Source: Deferribacteraceae bacterium
Lineage (GTDB): Bacteria > Chrysiogenota > Deferribacteres > Deferribacterales > JAISNW01
NCBI GenBank assembly: GCA_031285415.1
Contig: JAITWF010000175.1
Span: 1 to 25,734, forward strand
Length of the DNA: 25,734 nt
Reading direction: 5' to 3'
Part shown: piece by piece, positions 1 through 8,248 of the stretch
How positions within the stretch are numbered: position 1 is the first letter of the stretch
Layout: every line of letters starts with the position of its first letter
The notes under the pieces: model-generated
Database searches by the model: none
Told to the model about the DNA's origin: nothing
The model's input: only the letters and a program-made list of their open reading frames with translations
Made by a program: the position numbers and the translations under genes

Positions 1-336
1 CTTGCCACAGAGCCTGAGCCATTAAATAAAGAGGGGTACACATTCAACGGCTGGAATTTCGATTTCAGCACACCGATCACTCAAGACACCATTATAAATG
101 CAATGTGGACGCAAGATGAAACGCCTCCGATCGACCCTCCCGTCGATCCAGAGCCAACAATCTATACCGTCACCTTTAAAGATGGTGATCAAGTGGTCTC
201 CACTCAATCGATTGAAGATGGTAAACTTGCCACAGAGCCTGCGCCGCTCTCTAAAGAGGGGTACACATTCAACGGCTGGAATTTTGATTTCAGCACACCG
301 ATTACCGCAGATATCTCTATAAATGCAACGTGGACG
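1..336 (+). repeat. 225-bp tandem coding repeat (InlB-type module)
   Basis: Bases 1-111 align with 226-336 at an offset of exactly 225 nt (75 codons). Long identical blocks include the segment encoding EGYTFNGWNFDFSTPIT. The repeat is in frame, so unequal recombination would add or remove whole modules. More copies may lie upstream of the window. Confidence 0.85.
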
Positions 337-3090
337 CTCAACACATACACCGTAAAATTTAGCTTAAATGGGGGTATAGGGGATCTCCCTCCTGAGCAGT
401 CGGTGCGTTATGGCGAATATGCCACTAAGCCAACAACAGAAGACCCTACACGGTACGAATATGACTTTCGTGGCTGGACGCTGAACTCTGTAGGCTTCAC
501 AGAATTTGATTTTGGTAACACTCCTATAACAGACAATATAACGATTAATGCAGGATGGGCGGTCAAGACACTCAACGTCTACTTCGATATGCAGGGGGGT
601 ACGCCACAGATACCGCCTAAAACTGGAGGCTCTGCTGGTAGCGTTTTCAGCCTGCCTAGAGGAGACGACCTGACTAGAGCAGATCACGTTTTCAACGGCT
701 GGGATCGGCGTGCAGACAATAAAACTGCGCTATATCATGGAAATGATAATGCAAGTCTATATGGTGAAACAGATATAACCTTCTATGCGATCTGGCATCC
801 GCTCGTTACTATAGATGGAGTAGAGTTGGAGATCCTCCCTAACACAACAATTCATACCCAACTCATGATGGATAAACCGTTCCCTACAGAGGAGGGGAAA
901 ATTTTCATGGGCTGGGTGGAGGTGAACACCCCTAACACGATCTTAGATCCTGATACCACCGTACTCACAGGGGGGATGAGTATCAAAAAGCTCTGGGGTG
1001 ATGATATCAAATCAATGTGGACGAAGAGGGTTGTATCCTCCATTGCGATCGCTGATCTGGACAAGAAAGAGATCATTGAGCTTGATATACCAAACCCTAA
1101 CGGATACACATTGGTCTACGACAGCAGGGTAGGGCGCAATAAAGACCACGGCCGCGCCAGTATACCATTGGTGCATGACAACGGCTCGGAATATTCTACT
1201 GTTTTTGCTATGTATGCAGAGTTGACGGATAACAAGATCAGATTTTATGCAAAAGATAATATAACTGTTGAGGATTTCATTAATTATGAATCTGGTGAGG
1301 AGGAGGTCGTCTTCACCATCAGGCAGATCTCTCCTGCAACCGATCGTTATGCAATCGACTCTTATGTGGATCTCGTCCTCTCTGTCGATATTCAAAATGG
1401 ATCTGCGGAGAAGCCGTGGGCTATACCCGATCAGGCAACACTTGAGCTTCTGAAGTATCTACATAATCGCAATAGCGATGAGCACTCCAAACTCACTGAC
1501 AATATCACGCTAACCTTCGAGGAGGGGGAGCGATGGACGGGGATCCCCAATATTCAAGGTGGTCTTGATGGCGACAACTATACGATAAAGGGCTTGCAGC
1601 TCGATAGTAAGACAGGCTTATTTAATACCATCACAGGTGCTACGATTAAGAACCTTAATATAGAGGCGATTGCGCCAGCAGATCCATTTACCGCAGGAGC
1701 ATTATCCTCTGGGATACATAAATACGGTGCGCTCGCAGGTAGCGCCACCGATTCAACCATATCTAACGTCAGCATAAAGGTGGATGGCACTATAACTGCC
1801 AATACATATACGAGCACAATTCACGGCGATGATATTGGCGGGCTCGTAGGGTTTACCGACAACACCACCTTCACAGGTGTCTTTGCCGATGTGGATATAG
1901 ATGTAACCAGAATGAGTGGCAAAGAGGGGTTTGGAGGGCTTGTAGGCAGGCTATCTAGCTCCACTATCGACAATAGCTACACCGTTGGTGATATTTCAAC
2001 TGCAGGCGATACTGATATTGCTGACGTATTTGCTCCAATAAACGTTGCCCATGTAGGTGGGCTAGTTGGGCGAATGGAGGATAATAGCTCCGTCACAAAT
2101 AGCTACGCCACAGGTAAAGTGATAGGCGAACATGTTGGGGGATTAATCGGGTATCTCGATAATACCACTCATACCGTTACAGGCAACCTCGCCCTCAATA
2201 GCAGTGTGGCAAATATCACAACCAAACTCACCCTTACAAACACATATCCAAACAGTGTGCGAGGGATGGGCAGAGTGTTCGGTAGTGAATTTGACCCTAC
2301 CTCAACCATAAATAGCAACAAAGCATTTAACGATATGATCCTTGAATTAATAGTAGAGCCTGATAGCTCTCACTACGTCATAGCCGACAACGCCACAGGT
2401 GGGCATGGCAAACACGTTGCCTTAGCTACTAAAGATGGTGAAAACCTTGCAAGCTCCGCATTTGCACACTTTGATACTGATATATGGGTTCTCGAAGGCA
2501 ATGAATTTTATGGGTTACCGATCTTGAAGGGGAACAGGCTAAACTCTGAAACAACACCAGTTCACCTATTGGCAGACGTAGATGGCTCCTCTACAAATCC
2601 GTATCTCATCGAAACAGTAGAGGATCTTGCACTGATAGATGAGTACCCCAATCGGCACTTTAAGCTGACAGATAATCTGACGTGGTCAACATCTGTTGCT
2701 ACATTTGCAGGGGGTTTTGACGGAGATAATCATACGATCACAACAGGGGTACCACTCTTTAGCACGATCGATGGTAGCGTTAGTGATAACATCTCTAAAC
2801 TCTCCACCATGCAAGCGGTTTTGAAGAGCTTTAAGGTGGGCGGCATGATTAGTAGCACTGAAAACAATCTAGGGTTTGTCGCCCGAGAGGCGTCCTCTGC
2901 GCTGCTCGATAATATCAGTACCGTCGCTGGCAGTAGCATAAGTGGCGGAGATAACGTTGGCGGTATCATAGGCGTTAGCCACGGCGACTTGAGCGTTACA
3001 AACGTCACCAATAATGCAGATGTGAATGGGACTGGAAACTTTGGGGAGATAATCGGCAATGAGATAGAGCCAGCACAGCGCATTTATTAA
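1..3090 (+). CDS. Large repeat surface protein, InlB-type repeats plus GLUG modules (5' end missing)
   Basis: The reading frame is open from base 1 to the TAA at 3088-3090, giving 1029 visible residues; the true start lies upstream. The N-terminal ~330 residues are successive Listeria-Bacteroides (InlB B-type) repeats, recognisable by 'EGYTFNGW' and 'ITINAGW/AIW' endings. Bases 1-111 and 226-336 are near-identical, a 225-bp repeat unit. From about nt 1390 come GLUG-type beta-helix modules: a 'kLTDNITLTFEEG...GGLDGDNYTIKGL' entry, then 'GGLVG' turns at nt 1838-2150. A second such module begins near nt 2570. Families of this kind are usually secreted or surface-exposed, often adhesins; that role is inferred here. 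The chain stops abruptly in a GLUG-like turn. I see no LPxTG, autotransporter barrel or other sorting domain, so it may be C-terminally truncated or anchored by its missing N-terminus. Confidence 0.9.
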   Translation, partial: LATEPEPLNKEGYTFNGWNFDFSTPITQDTIINAMWTQDETPPIDPPVDPEPTIYTVTFKDGDQVVSTQSIEDGKLATEPAPLSKEGYTFNGWNFDFSTPITADISINATWTLNTYTVKFSLNGGIGDLPPEQSVRYGEYATKPTTEDPTRYEYDFRGWTLNSVGFTEFDFGNTPITDNITINAGWAVKTLNVYFDMQGGTPQIPPKTGGSAGSVFSLPRGDDLTRADHVFNGWDRRADNKTALYHGNDNASLYGETDITFYAIWHPLVTIDGVELEILPNTTIHTQLMMDKPFPTEEGKIFMGWVEVNTPNTILDPDTTVLTGGMSIKKLWGDDIKSMWTKRVVSSIAIADLDKKEIIELDIPNPNGYTLVYDSRVGRNKDHGRASIPLVHDNGSEYSTVFAMYAELTDNKIRFYAKDNITVEDFINYESGEEEVVFTIRQISPATDRYAIDSYVDLVLSVDIQNGSAEKPWAIPDQATLELLKYLHNRNSDEHSKLTDNITLTFEEGERWTGIPNIQGGLDGDNYTIKGLQLDSKTGLFNTITGATIKNLNIEAIAPADPFTAGALSSGIHKYGALAGSATDSTISNVSIKVDGTITANTYTSTIHGDDIGGLVGFTDNTTFTGVFADVDIDVTRMSGKEGFGGLVGRLSSSTIDNSYTVGDISTAGDTDIADVFAPINVAHVGGLVGRMEDNSSVTNSYATGKVIGEHVGGLIGYLDNTTHTVTGNLALNSSVANITTKLTLTNTYPNSVRGMGRVFGSEFDPTSTINSNKAFNDMILELIVEPDSSHYVIADNATGGHGKHVALATKDGENLASSAFAHFDTDIWVLEGNEFYGLPILKGNRLNSETTPVHLLADVDGSSTNPYLIETVEDLALIDEYPNRHFKLTDNLTWSTSVATFAGGFDGDNHTITTGVPLFSTIDGSVSDNISKLSTMQAVLKSFKVGGMISSTENNLGFVAREASSALLDNISTVAGSSISGGDNVGGIIGVSHGDLSVTNVTNNADVNGTGNFGEIIGNEIEPAQRIY

Positions 3091-3105
3091 TAGATCCCCC
3101 CCTCG

Positions 3106-3160
3106 CCCCCTCTGGCCTTGTATTATCTCCTAAGAATCCGAGGCAGAGGGGGAATTTTTA
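3106..3160 (+). terminator. Hairpin terminator after the surface protein
   Basis: ccccctctg (3106-3114) is perfectly complementary to cagaggggg (3144-3152), a 9-bp GC-rich stem with a 29-nt loop. It is followed by aattttta. It lies 15 nt after the stop codon. The loop is longer than usual, so efficiency is uncertain. Confidence 0.6.
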
Positions 3161-3170
3161 GGATTTTATA

Positions 3171-3198
3171 TTGATCTTCTACCCCTATTGTGTAAAAT
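3171..3198 (+). promoter_or_regulatory. Sigma-70 type promoter for the membrane protein-ubiD unit
   Basis: TTGATC (3171-3176) and TAAAAT (3193-3198) are separated by 16 nt. The predicted start of transcription is near 3205, 30 nt ahead of the ATG. An SD-like GGAG is at 3221-3224, 10 nt before the start. Confidence 0.5.
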
Positions 3199-3234
3199 GT
3201 CATAAACAAAAACACATATTGGAGACACAGGCTT

Positions 3235-4368
3235 ATGCAGCAAAAGAGCTTCTTTCTGCAAGATCTAAGTATCAGACTTTTGGGCTTCTCTATCTATATA
3301 GGAATGCTTTTTATCAACTTTCTGGGGATTGTTGGCGTTGAAAATACGCCCAAGGGGCTAATATTTCACTATCTGCTCGTGATCCCCTTCGGCGTTGCTC
3401 TATACCTCCTTATAAAGAGTACGCTCCAGTGGATAAAAACAGTCGCAATCCTCTCCGCCGCTGTTGGTCTCTTCTGCCTATTTGTATCACTCTTGCCGAT
3501 GGGGTCGTTTGGCAATCTGCCAGTGGTTGCGTGGAGTACGTCGTTTTTTATACCGCTCTGCTTCCTCTTATTCTTTCGAGGTGCGCCCACTGGAAGGGAG
3601 GCGTTCCTCTTTGCCATAACAATGACCTCCTGCGAAATGCTCTGGTCGCTAATCTTCCCCATCTTAACGATGATCACACCCAAAGCCCCAAGCATGATAA
3701 CGGAACATCTCTTCTCGATCTACTGCTGGATGGCAGGGTGTGCAGGGCTATCCCTTGCAATCGTTATCAAAGGGCAAGATAAACCGATCGATATACCTCC
3801 AATTCAACCTAATCCACAACGGTGGCGTCTATTTGGCTTTATCTTTGCGGCAATATTAGGGGTGAATATCTTAATGGGGCTACTATTAGGGCTATTTATA
3901 CCTAAAACAACGTTAGAGGCTGAACCGTTAAGTGTAGTACACTTCTTATTGCTCTTCGTTATCCTTTTCGGTGGGCGGCTGTGGGATCTGCGCCCCGATA
4001 AGGCGGTTATCGTCTGCTCTGGCATGCTTATAGCCGCTCTAGGGCTAAGCGTTGCATATAATCAGGGGCTGATGGGGCAGGGTCTAGCCTACTCCCTCCT
4101 GGAACGTTCGCGAGTGCTGCTATTAATTGGCGCTTACGCCGCCGCTGCAAAGCTTTTTAAGCGAGAGGCGACGCTCGTGCTTCTGATTGCGGCGGTATAT
4201 GTGCTAATGCCGATTCAGTCTATTGGCTTACTATTGCGTGGGGTTGCCATACATATACCATTCGGTGTAGAGATCTTTTCAGTACTAATTACCGCAGGTA
4301 TTGTGGCGTGTCTATGGCGTTTTCGCCGTATTATTGTAAATAAAGGAGGACAAGATGGCTTTTTCTGA
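3235..4368 (+). CDS. Polytopic membrane protein, about 12 TM segments
   Basis: A 377-aa protein made almost entirely of hydrophobic segments. I count about 12 (around residues 16-36, 41-60, 68-88, 100-114, 123-147, 160-178, 199-222, 235-248, 257-275, 294-308, 312-334, 341-363). A more polar loop at residues 180-197 splits it into two six-helix halves, a layout reminiscent of major-facilitator transporters. I see no signature motif that fixes the family or substrate. Its last 14 nt overlap the start of the ubiD-like gene, so the two are probably co-translated. That could link it to transport of an aromatic acid or quinone precursor, but this is only a context guess. Confidence 0.8.
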   Translation: MQQKSFFLQDLSIRLLGFSIYIGMLFINFLGIVGVENTPKGLIFHYLLVIPFGVALYLLIKSTLQWIKTVAILSAAVGLFCLFVSLLPMGSFGNLPVVAWSTSFFIPLCFLLFFRGAPTGREAFLFAITMTSCEMLWSLIFPILTMITPKAPSMITEHLFSIYCWMAGCAGLSLAIVIKGQDKPIDIPPIQPNPQRWRLFGFIFAAILGVNILMGLLLGLFIPKTTLEAEPLSVVHFLLLFVILFGGRLWDLRPDKAVIVCSGMLIAALGLSVAYNQGLMGQGLAYSLLERSRVLLLIGAYAAAAKLFKREATLVLLIAAVYVLMPIQSIGLLLRGVAIHIPFGVEIFSVLITAGIVACLWRFRRIIVNKGGQDGFF

Positions 4369-5800
4369 TATTCGTGAGTATCTAAAGGCTCTTGAGGCAC
4401 AGGGGCTTATGCGACGTGTTACACGTGAGGTCGACCACTCGTGGGAGGTTGCCTGCCTTGCAAAATGGATGTATCAGGCAGTGCCAGCCGATAAACGTTT
4501 CGGATTATACTTTGAAAAGATCAAAGGCTCAAATATACCTGTTACGACAGCGATCTTCGGCGCAACAGACGCAAGTGTAGCAGTTGCACTCGGCTGTAAA
4601 GTTGATGAGATAAATAAAACAATCGTAAATGCTCTGCGCAATCGAATTAAACCAAATATTGTCAACTCCGCCCCCTGTCAGGAGGTTGTTCTGACTGGAG
4701 ACACGGCGAAGCTTTCAATCCTCCCTATCCCCACGTGGACACCAGGCAAAGATAAAGCACCGTATCTAACCGCCATCACCGTAACTCGTGATCACGATAC
4801 AGGGGTACAGAATGTGGCGGTCTATCGCACGATGGTTCAGGATGACAATACCGTGCTGATAAATCTCTCAAATGGCAGACAGGGTACTCGCAACGTGAAG
4901 ACGTGGTTTGACAAAGGTAAAAAAGCACCGATCGCATGGGTTATCTTGACAGAGCCTACGATACATCTAGCCACGGTGGCGAATCTCCCATACGGTCAAG
5001 ATGAGATAGAGCTTGCTGGCGGGCTTAAAGGTGAGGCGATCGACCTTGTACCTTGCAAAATGAGCGATCTTCTAGTGCCTGCAAACTCTGAGATCGTTAT
5101 CGAGGGGGAGCTTACCGAGGGTGAGTTTGGTGATGAGGGACCTTTTGGCGAATTTGCAGGCTTTATGGGGCCAGTCGAGAGGAAGCCAGTGGCGCATATT
5201 ACGGCGATTACGCACCGTAAAGACGCTATCTATCACGGCTACTCAAGCCAGATACCACCATCAGAGAGTACAACTATTCAGAGCTTAATGAACGCTGGGG
5301 TGATCCTCTATACGCTGAACGATCTTCTCGGCGAGAGTGCAGTTGAGGATGTTTATATCGACCAAAACTTCGGCGGCTCTCTAGCACACGCAATTATCGC
5401 TATGACGCCGCAATTTCCAGGGCATGGCAAGCAGGTAGGAAGGACTGTGGCAGACGTGTTCTCTGTAAAGCGTGTCACCGTAGTCGACCCTGATATTGAT
5501 ATTCGTGATAGCTTTCATATAGATTGGGCGATGAACTCACGCTATAGCCCAAAGCGAGATACGGTGATTATCGACGATATCTTTATGCCACTCGGCATGG
5601 ATCCATCTGTGCGAGATGCGTACGGCAAGGTGAGTCAAGGCTCGAAGATTGTGTGCGACGCAACGAGCAAATTCGACGCAGGCTCGTTCTCTCTACCATC
5701 TAAAGAGCTGATGGAGAAAGCCCTTGTAAGCTGGAAAGAGTGCGGTCTGCCAGAGCTTGAGATACCGAAGCGAGCGAAGCTGAGGATTGATAAATCTTAA
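4355..5800 (+). CDS. ubiD: UbiD-family prenylated-FMN decarboxylase
   Basis: A 481-aa protein matching the UbiD family, close to the E. coli length (497). Family members use prenylated FMN to add or remove CO2 on aromatic or alpha,beta-unsaturated acids; UbiD itself decarboxylates the 4-hydroxybenzoate-derived ubiquinone precursor. Visible hallmarks are NVAVYRTMVQD around residues 150-160 and the acidic active-site stretch GEFGDEGPFGEFAGF near residue 255, which carries the conserved glutamates. A strong SD (aaaggagga, about 6 nt before the ATG) and a 14-nt overlap with the upstream membrane gene indicate coupled translation. No ubiX (flavin prenyltransferase) is in the window; the cofactor must be made from elsewhere. 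Whether the substrate is a menaquinone/ubiquinone intermediate or another aromatic acid cannot be decided here. Confidence 0.9.
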   Translation: MAFSDIREYLKALEAQGLMRRVTREVDHSWEVACLAKWMYQAVPADKRFGLYFEKIKGSNIPVTTAIFGATDASVAVALGCKVDEINKTIVNALRNRIKPNIVNSAPCQEVVLTGDTAKLSILPIPTWTPGKDKAPYLTAITVTRDHDTGVQNVAVYRTMVQDDNTVLINLSNGRQGTRNVKTWFDKGKKAPIAWVILTEPTIHLATVANLPYGQDEIELAGGLKGEAIDLVPCKMSDLLVPANSEIVIEGELTEGEFGDEGPFGEFAGFMGPVERKPVAHITAITHRKDAIYHGYSSQIPPSESTTIQSLMNAGVILYTLNDLLGESAVEDVYIDQNFGGSLAHAIIAMTPQFPGHGKQVGRTVADVFSVKRVTVVDPDIDIRDSFHIDWAMNSRYSPKRDTVIIDDIFMPLGMDPSVRDAYGKVSQGSKIVCDATSKFDAGSFSLPSKELMEKALVSWKECGLPELEIPKRAKLRIDKS

Positions 5801-5816
5801 TTGGTAACTTTAGGAA

Positions 5817-5836
5817 AAAGCCCCGAAAGGGGCTTT
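5817..5836. terminator. Hairpin terminator between convergent ubiD and tex
   Basis: aaagcccc (5817-5824), GAAA loop, ggggcttt (5829-5836): an 8-bp stem. On the minus strand it is followed by a run of five T, so it is a strong intrinsic terminator for tex. On the plus strand the U-tract is weak, but the same stem can stop ubiD transcripts. Confidence 0.85.
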
Positions 5837-5848
5837 GATATTATCAAA

Positions 5849-7966
5849 CTACAACTTCATACTTAATCCCACACGTCCACGCTCTTTATCGATCGACAGC
5901 ACCTTCACCTTCACTCGCTGCCCGACCGACACCACATCTTTAGGCGTCTTCACGAATTTATCGGCAAGGGCGGAGATATGCACAAGCCCATCATTTTTCA
6001 GCCCGATATCCACAAACGCCCCAAAATCCACCACATTCGTTATCTTGCCATCCAGAATCATCCCAACCGACAACGATTCAAGGTTTACAACATCCTTCTT
6101 GAAGATCACAGGGTCGACGGTATCCCTTATATCTCTATCAGGTCTCTCGAGGTTATCGATAATATCTTTCAGTGTATATTCCCCCACCCCGAGATCCTTT
6201 GCAAGCTCTGGCAGGCTCTTCTTGATCATCTTGCGCACAAGTGCGGCGTGTTCTGCTGGTAGCTTATACTGATTTAACAGATTATGCGTAGCTTCGTAAC
6301 TCTCTGGGTGGATAAACATTTTATCTAATGGCTCTTTGCCATCATACACCTTTAAAAATCCAGCACATTGGCGGTATATAGCCTCACCGATCCCTGCAAT
6401 CTTTAGTAGCTCCTCTCGGCAGCTGAATCTGCCAGCCTTCTCACGAAACTGCACGATCTTATTAGCTAGACTATTATTTAATCCTGATACGTAGCCCAGA
6501 AGTGATACGCTAGCGGTGTTAAGGTTGACTCCTACGCTATTTACAACATCCTCCACTACGGCGTTCAGCGACTGTTCTAACTTCTTCTTATTAACGTCGT
6601 GCTGGTACATCCCCACACCGATTGAGCGAGGCTCGATCTTTACAAGCTCCGCTAGTGGGTCGATCACACGACGAGCGATCGAGATAGCCCCTCGGATAGT
6701 GACGTCTAATTCTGGAAACTCCTTAGCCGCTACTTCGCTGGCAGAGTAGACGCTCGCTCCAGCCTCATTTACGATAGTATACGGCACCTCTACGCCAATA
6801 TCTGCTATCATCTGCGCTACAAACTCCTCTGTCTCCCTACTCGCGGTGCCATTTCCGATAGCGATAGCGTTGATCTTATCTTTCTTTATCAGTGCCTGCA
6901 ATGTGCGTTTGCTTCCATCGTAGTCGTTGTGCGGCGCAGTGGGGTAGATGACGCCGTAATCCAATAATAGTCCTGTATCATCCACCACTGCAAATTTGCA
7001 ACCGGTACGAAACGCAGGATCTAGCCCTAATACCACTCTATTTTTTACAGGCGGAGTCATGATAAGGCTCTTTAAGTTATTAGCAAACACCTCTATCGCA
7101 CGCTCTTCGCCTGTATCCTTTAGCGCACCCCTCACCTCCAGCTCAACGCTAGGCATTAACATCACCTTAACGGCTCTATTGATAGCCTTCTCCGTCTGCT
7201 GGTTCAGTTCAACACCGCTATTTTGTGCGATCGTAGCGCATGCGTTAATGCAAAGCTCCTCATCCATCTCCATCTCGACCTTCAAGATCTCCTCTCGCTC
7301 CCCTCTAAAGATCGCCATGACCCTATGTGGAGGGATGGTGGAGACCTTTTCGGCGAAATCGTAGTAATCCTCGTAGGCGGTGCGCTCTTTACTCTCCTTT
7401 GCACTCTTAGAGCTAAGCACAGCGTTTGCCTGATAAAGCTCACGGATTCGCTGCTTTACCTCCAGATTATGCCCGATCTGCTCGATTATTATATCACGTG
7501 CCATATTTATAGCTGTATCGGCGTCGGTAACGGTATCGGTTATATATTTTTTAGCTTCATCGTATAGCGTGGTTAGCTCTTTTGATATACAGATAAAGTC
7601 TGCAAGCGGCTGTAGCCCTGCCTCTCTAGCGATATCCGCCTTAGTTTTCTTCTTCGATTTATATGGGGCGTAGAGATCTTCAACGAGGGAGAGCGTATCG
7701 GCGTTTAATATGCTCAATTTCAGCTCTGGAGTAAGTTTACCACGCTCATCGATAAGGGCGATCACCTCTGCTTTACGCTTCTCAAGGTTGCGCAGATACT
7801 CACAACGCTCTAACACCTCTCTAATCTGTATCTCATCCATTGCGCCAGTCTGCTCTTTGCGGTATCGGGCGATAAAGGGCACGGTGTTGCCCTCGTCGGA
7901 CATATTAATAAGATTTTCAATAAATCTTGGTTTGAAGGGAAATTCACTGCTCAGTCGATTGATCAT
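5849..7966 (-). CDS. tex: Tex-family RNA-binding transcription accessory protein
   Basis: A 705-aa protein with the Tex layout; E. coli and B. subtilis relatives are about 770 and 720 aa. The N-terminal helical region has 'NTVPFIARYRKEQTGAMDE' and 'DLYAPYKSKKKTKADIAREAGL'. A YqgF/RNase H-like domain follows with 'VLGLDPAFRTGCKFAVVD' around residue 320. Helix-hairpin-helix repeats have 'GVNLNTASVSLLGYVSGL' and 'IAGIGEAIYRQCAGFL'. A C-terminal S1 domain (about residues 633-703) has 'GAFVDIGLKNDGLVHIS'. Tex proteins bind nucleic acid and affect transcription and stress tolerance. The start is the ATG at 7966, with no strong SD. Upstream on the same strand is the small-ORF locus at 8.0-8.2 kb, whose transcript could run into tex. 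Confidence 0.95.
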   Translation of the reverse strand: MINRLSSEFPFKPRFIENLINMSDEGNTVPFIARYRKEQTGAMDEIQIREVLERCEYLRNLEKRKAEVIALIDERGKLTPELKLSILNADTLSLVEDLYAPYKSKKKTKADIAREAGLQPLADFICISKELTTLYDEAKKYITDTVTDADTAINMARDIIIEQIGHNLEVKQRIRELYQANAVLSSKSAKESKERTAYEDYYDFAEKVSTIPPHRVMAIFRGEREEILKVEMEMDEELCINACATIAQNSGVELNQQTEKAINRAVKVMLMPSVELEVRGALKDTGEERAIEVFANNLKSLIMTPPVKNRVVLGLDPAFRTGCKFAVVDDTGLLLDYGVIYPTAPHNDYDGSKRTLQALIKKDKINAIAIGNGTASRETEEFVAQMIADIGVEVPYTIVNEAGASVYSASEVAAKEFPELDVTIRGAISIARRVIDPLAELVKIEPRSIGVGMYQHDVNKKKLEQSLNAVVEDVVNSVGVNLNTASVSLLGYVSGLNNSLANKIVQFREKAGRFSCREELLKIAGIGEAIYRQCAGFLKVYDGKEPLDKMFIHPESYEATHNLLNQYKLPAEHAALVRKMIKKSLPELAKDLGVGEYTLKDIIDNLERPDRDIRDTVDPVIFKKDVVNLESLSVGMILDGKITNVVDFGAFVDIGLKNDGLVHISALADKFVKTPKDVVSVGQRVKVKVLSIDKERGRVGLSMKL

Positions 7967-7980
7967 AAAAATAATTCCTA

Positions 7981-8008
7981 TTGAAATACTCTAAAATTGT
8001 GATACTAT
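7981..8008 (+). promoter_or_regulatory. Plus-strand extended -10 promoter driving the antisense transcript
   Basis: TTGAAA (7981-7986), a 16-nt spacer, then TACTAT (8003-8008) preceded by the extended -10 element TG at 8000-8001. Predicted transcription starts at 8014-8016, at the left arm of the 9-bp inverted repeat. It reads away from tex and across the 18-codon minus-strand ORF. A similar TTGAAC-N17-TGnTACTCT promoter precedes the HMA gene at 15205, which supports it. Confidence 0.55.
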
Positions 8009-8011
8009 AAA

Positions 8012-8116
8012 CCTTAGGAGTGGGGGCTTTCGCCCCCTCGAAGCTAGAATAACCGTATGGTGATTCTTAACCTCGCAATCTTGACTGCGATAACAATCAT
8101 GATTGTCCTCCTAAGG
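8012..8116. promoter_or_regulatory. 9-bp long-range inverted repeat that would mask the small-ORF SD
   Basis: ccttaggag (8012-8020) and ctcctaagg (8108-8116) are perfect complements 87 nt apart. In the minus-strand mRNA the right arm contains most of the SD, and the left arm lies just past the 3' hairpin. Full-length mRNA would therefore fold 5' to 3' and hide the ribosome site. In the plus-strand RNA the same repeat forms the closing stem. Confidence 0.6.
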
Positions 8117-8165
8117 GTTACTCGGGCGGTTGGGTGCCGCCCTGTATCTTTCTTATATACTTTTT
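8014..8165 (+). ncRNA. Candidate antisense RNA covering the 18-codon ORF
   Basis: The predicted transcript from the 7981-8008 promoter would contain hairpin gggggc/gccccc (8022-8027 with 8032-8037, TTTC loop) and a long closing stem ccttaggag/ctcctaagg (8012-8020 with 8108-8116). The hairpin gggcgg/ccgccc (8124-8129 with 8137-8142) then leads into a T-rich run, a weak intrinsic terminator. It is fully complementary to the minus-strand ORF and its SD. It also contains a 38-codon hydrophobic ORF (8057-8173) with no SD, which I do not regard as coding. Ends are estimated from motifs only. It could alternatively be a 5' leader of the downstream Trm112-like gene. Confidence 0.4.
8044..8100 (-). 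CDS. 18-aa hydrophobic-cationic peptide (toxin-like or leader peptide)
   Basis: On the minus strand AGGAGG (8112-8107) stands 6 nt before an ATG at 8100, the best SD in this region. The ORF encodes MIVIAVKIARLRITIRLF and stops at TAG (8046-8044). The peptide alternates branched hydrophobic residues with one Lys and three Arg, as small membrane-active peptides do. A promoter (TTGGAA-N17-TATAAG) and a 5' hairpin precede it and a GC-rich hairpin follows it. The start codon sits inside the 14-nt palindrome at 8093-8106. The SD can pair with a complementary sequence beyond the stop. I do not recognise the peptide family. Type I toxin and tex leader peptide are both possible. Confidence 0.5.
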   Translation of the reverse strand: MIVIAVKIARLRITIRLF

Positions 8166-8180
8166 TCACTTAATTTCCAA
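8152..8180 (-). promoter_or_regulatory. Minus-strand promoter of the 18-codon ORF (and possibly tex)
   Basis: Reading the minus strand, TTGGAA (8180-8175) and TATAAG (8157-8152) are spaced by exactly 17 nt. The predicted start is near 8145, immediately before the 5' hairpin GGGCGG/CCGCCC (8142-8124). It is the only good promoter seen upstream of tex. Confidence 0.55.
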
Positions 8181-8248
8181 TCACTCTTTTTTGCCACTTC
8201 CATTTTTACTATTTAGGTGTTAATATAGTTGTATCGAGGTAGCTGAAT

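Noticed and set aside
8057..8173. 38-codon plus-strand ORF with a very hydrophobic N-terminus, opposite the 18-codon ORF
   Set aside because: No SD before its ATG. Its hydrophobicity follows from being the complement of the minus-strand codons, while the minus ORF has a strong SD.
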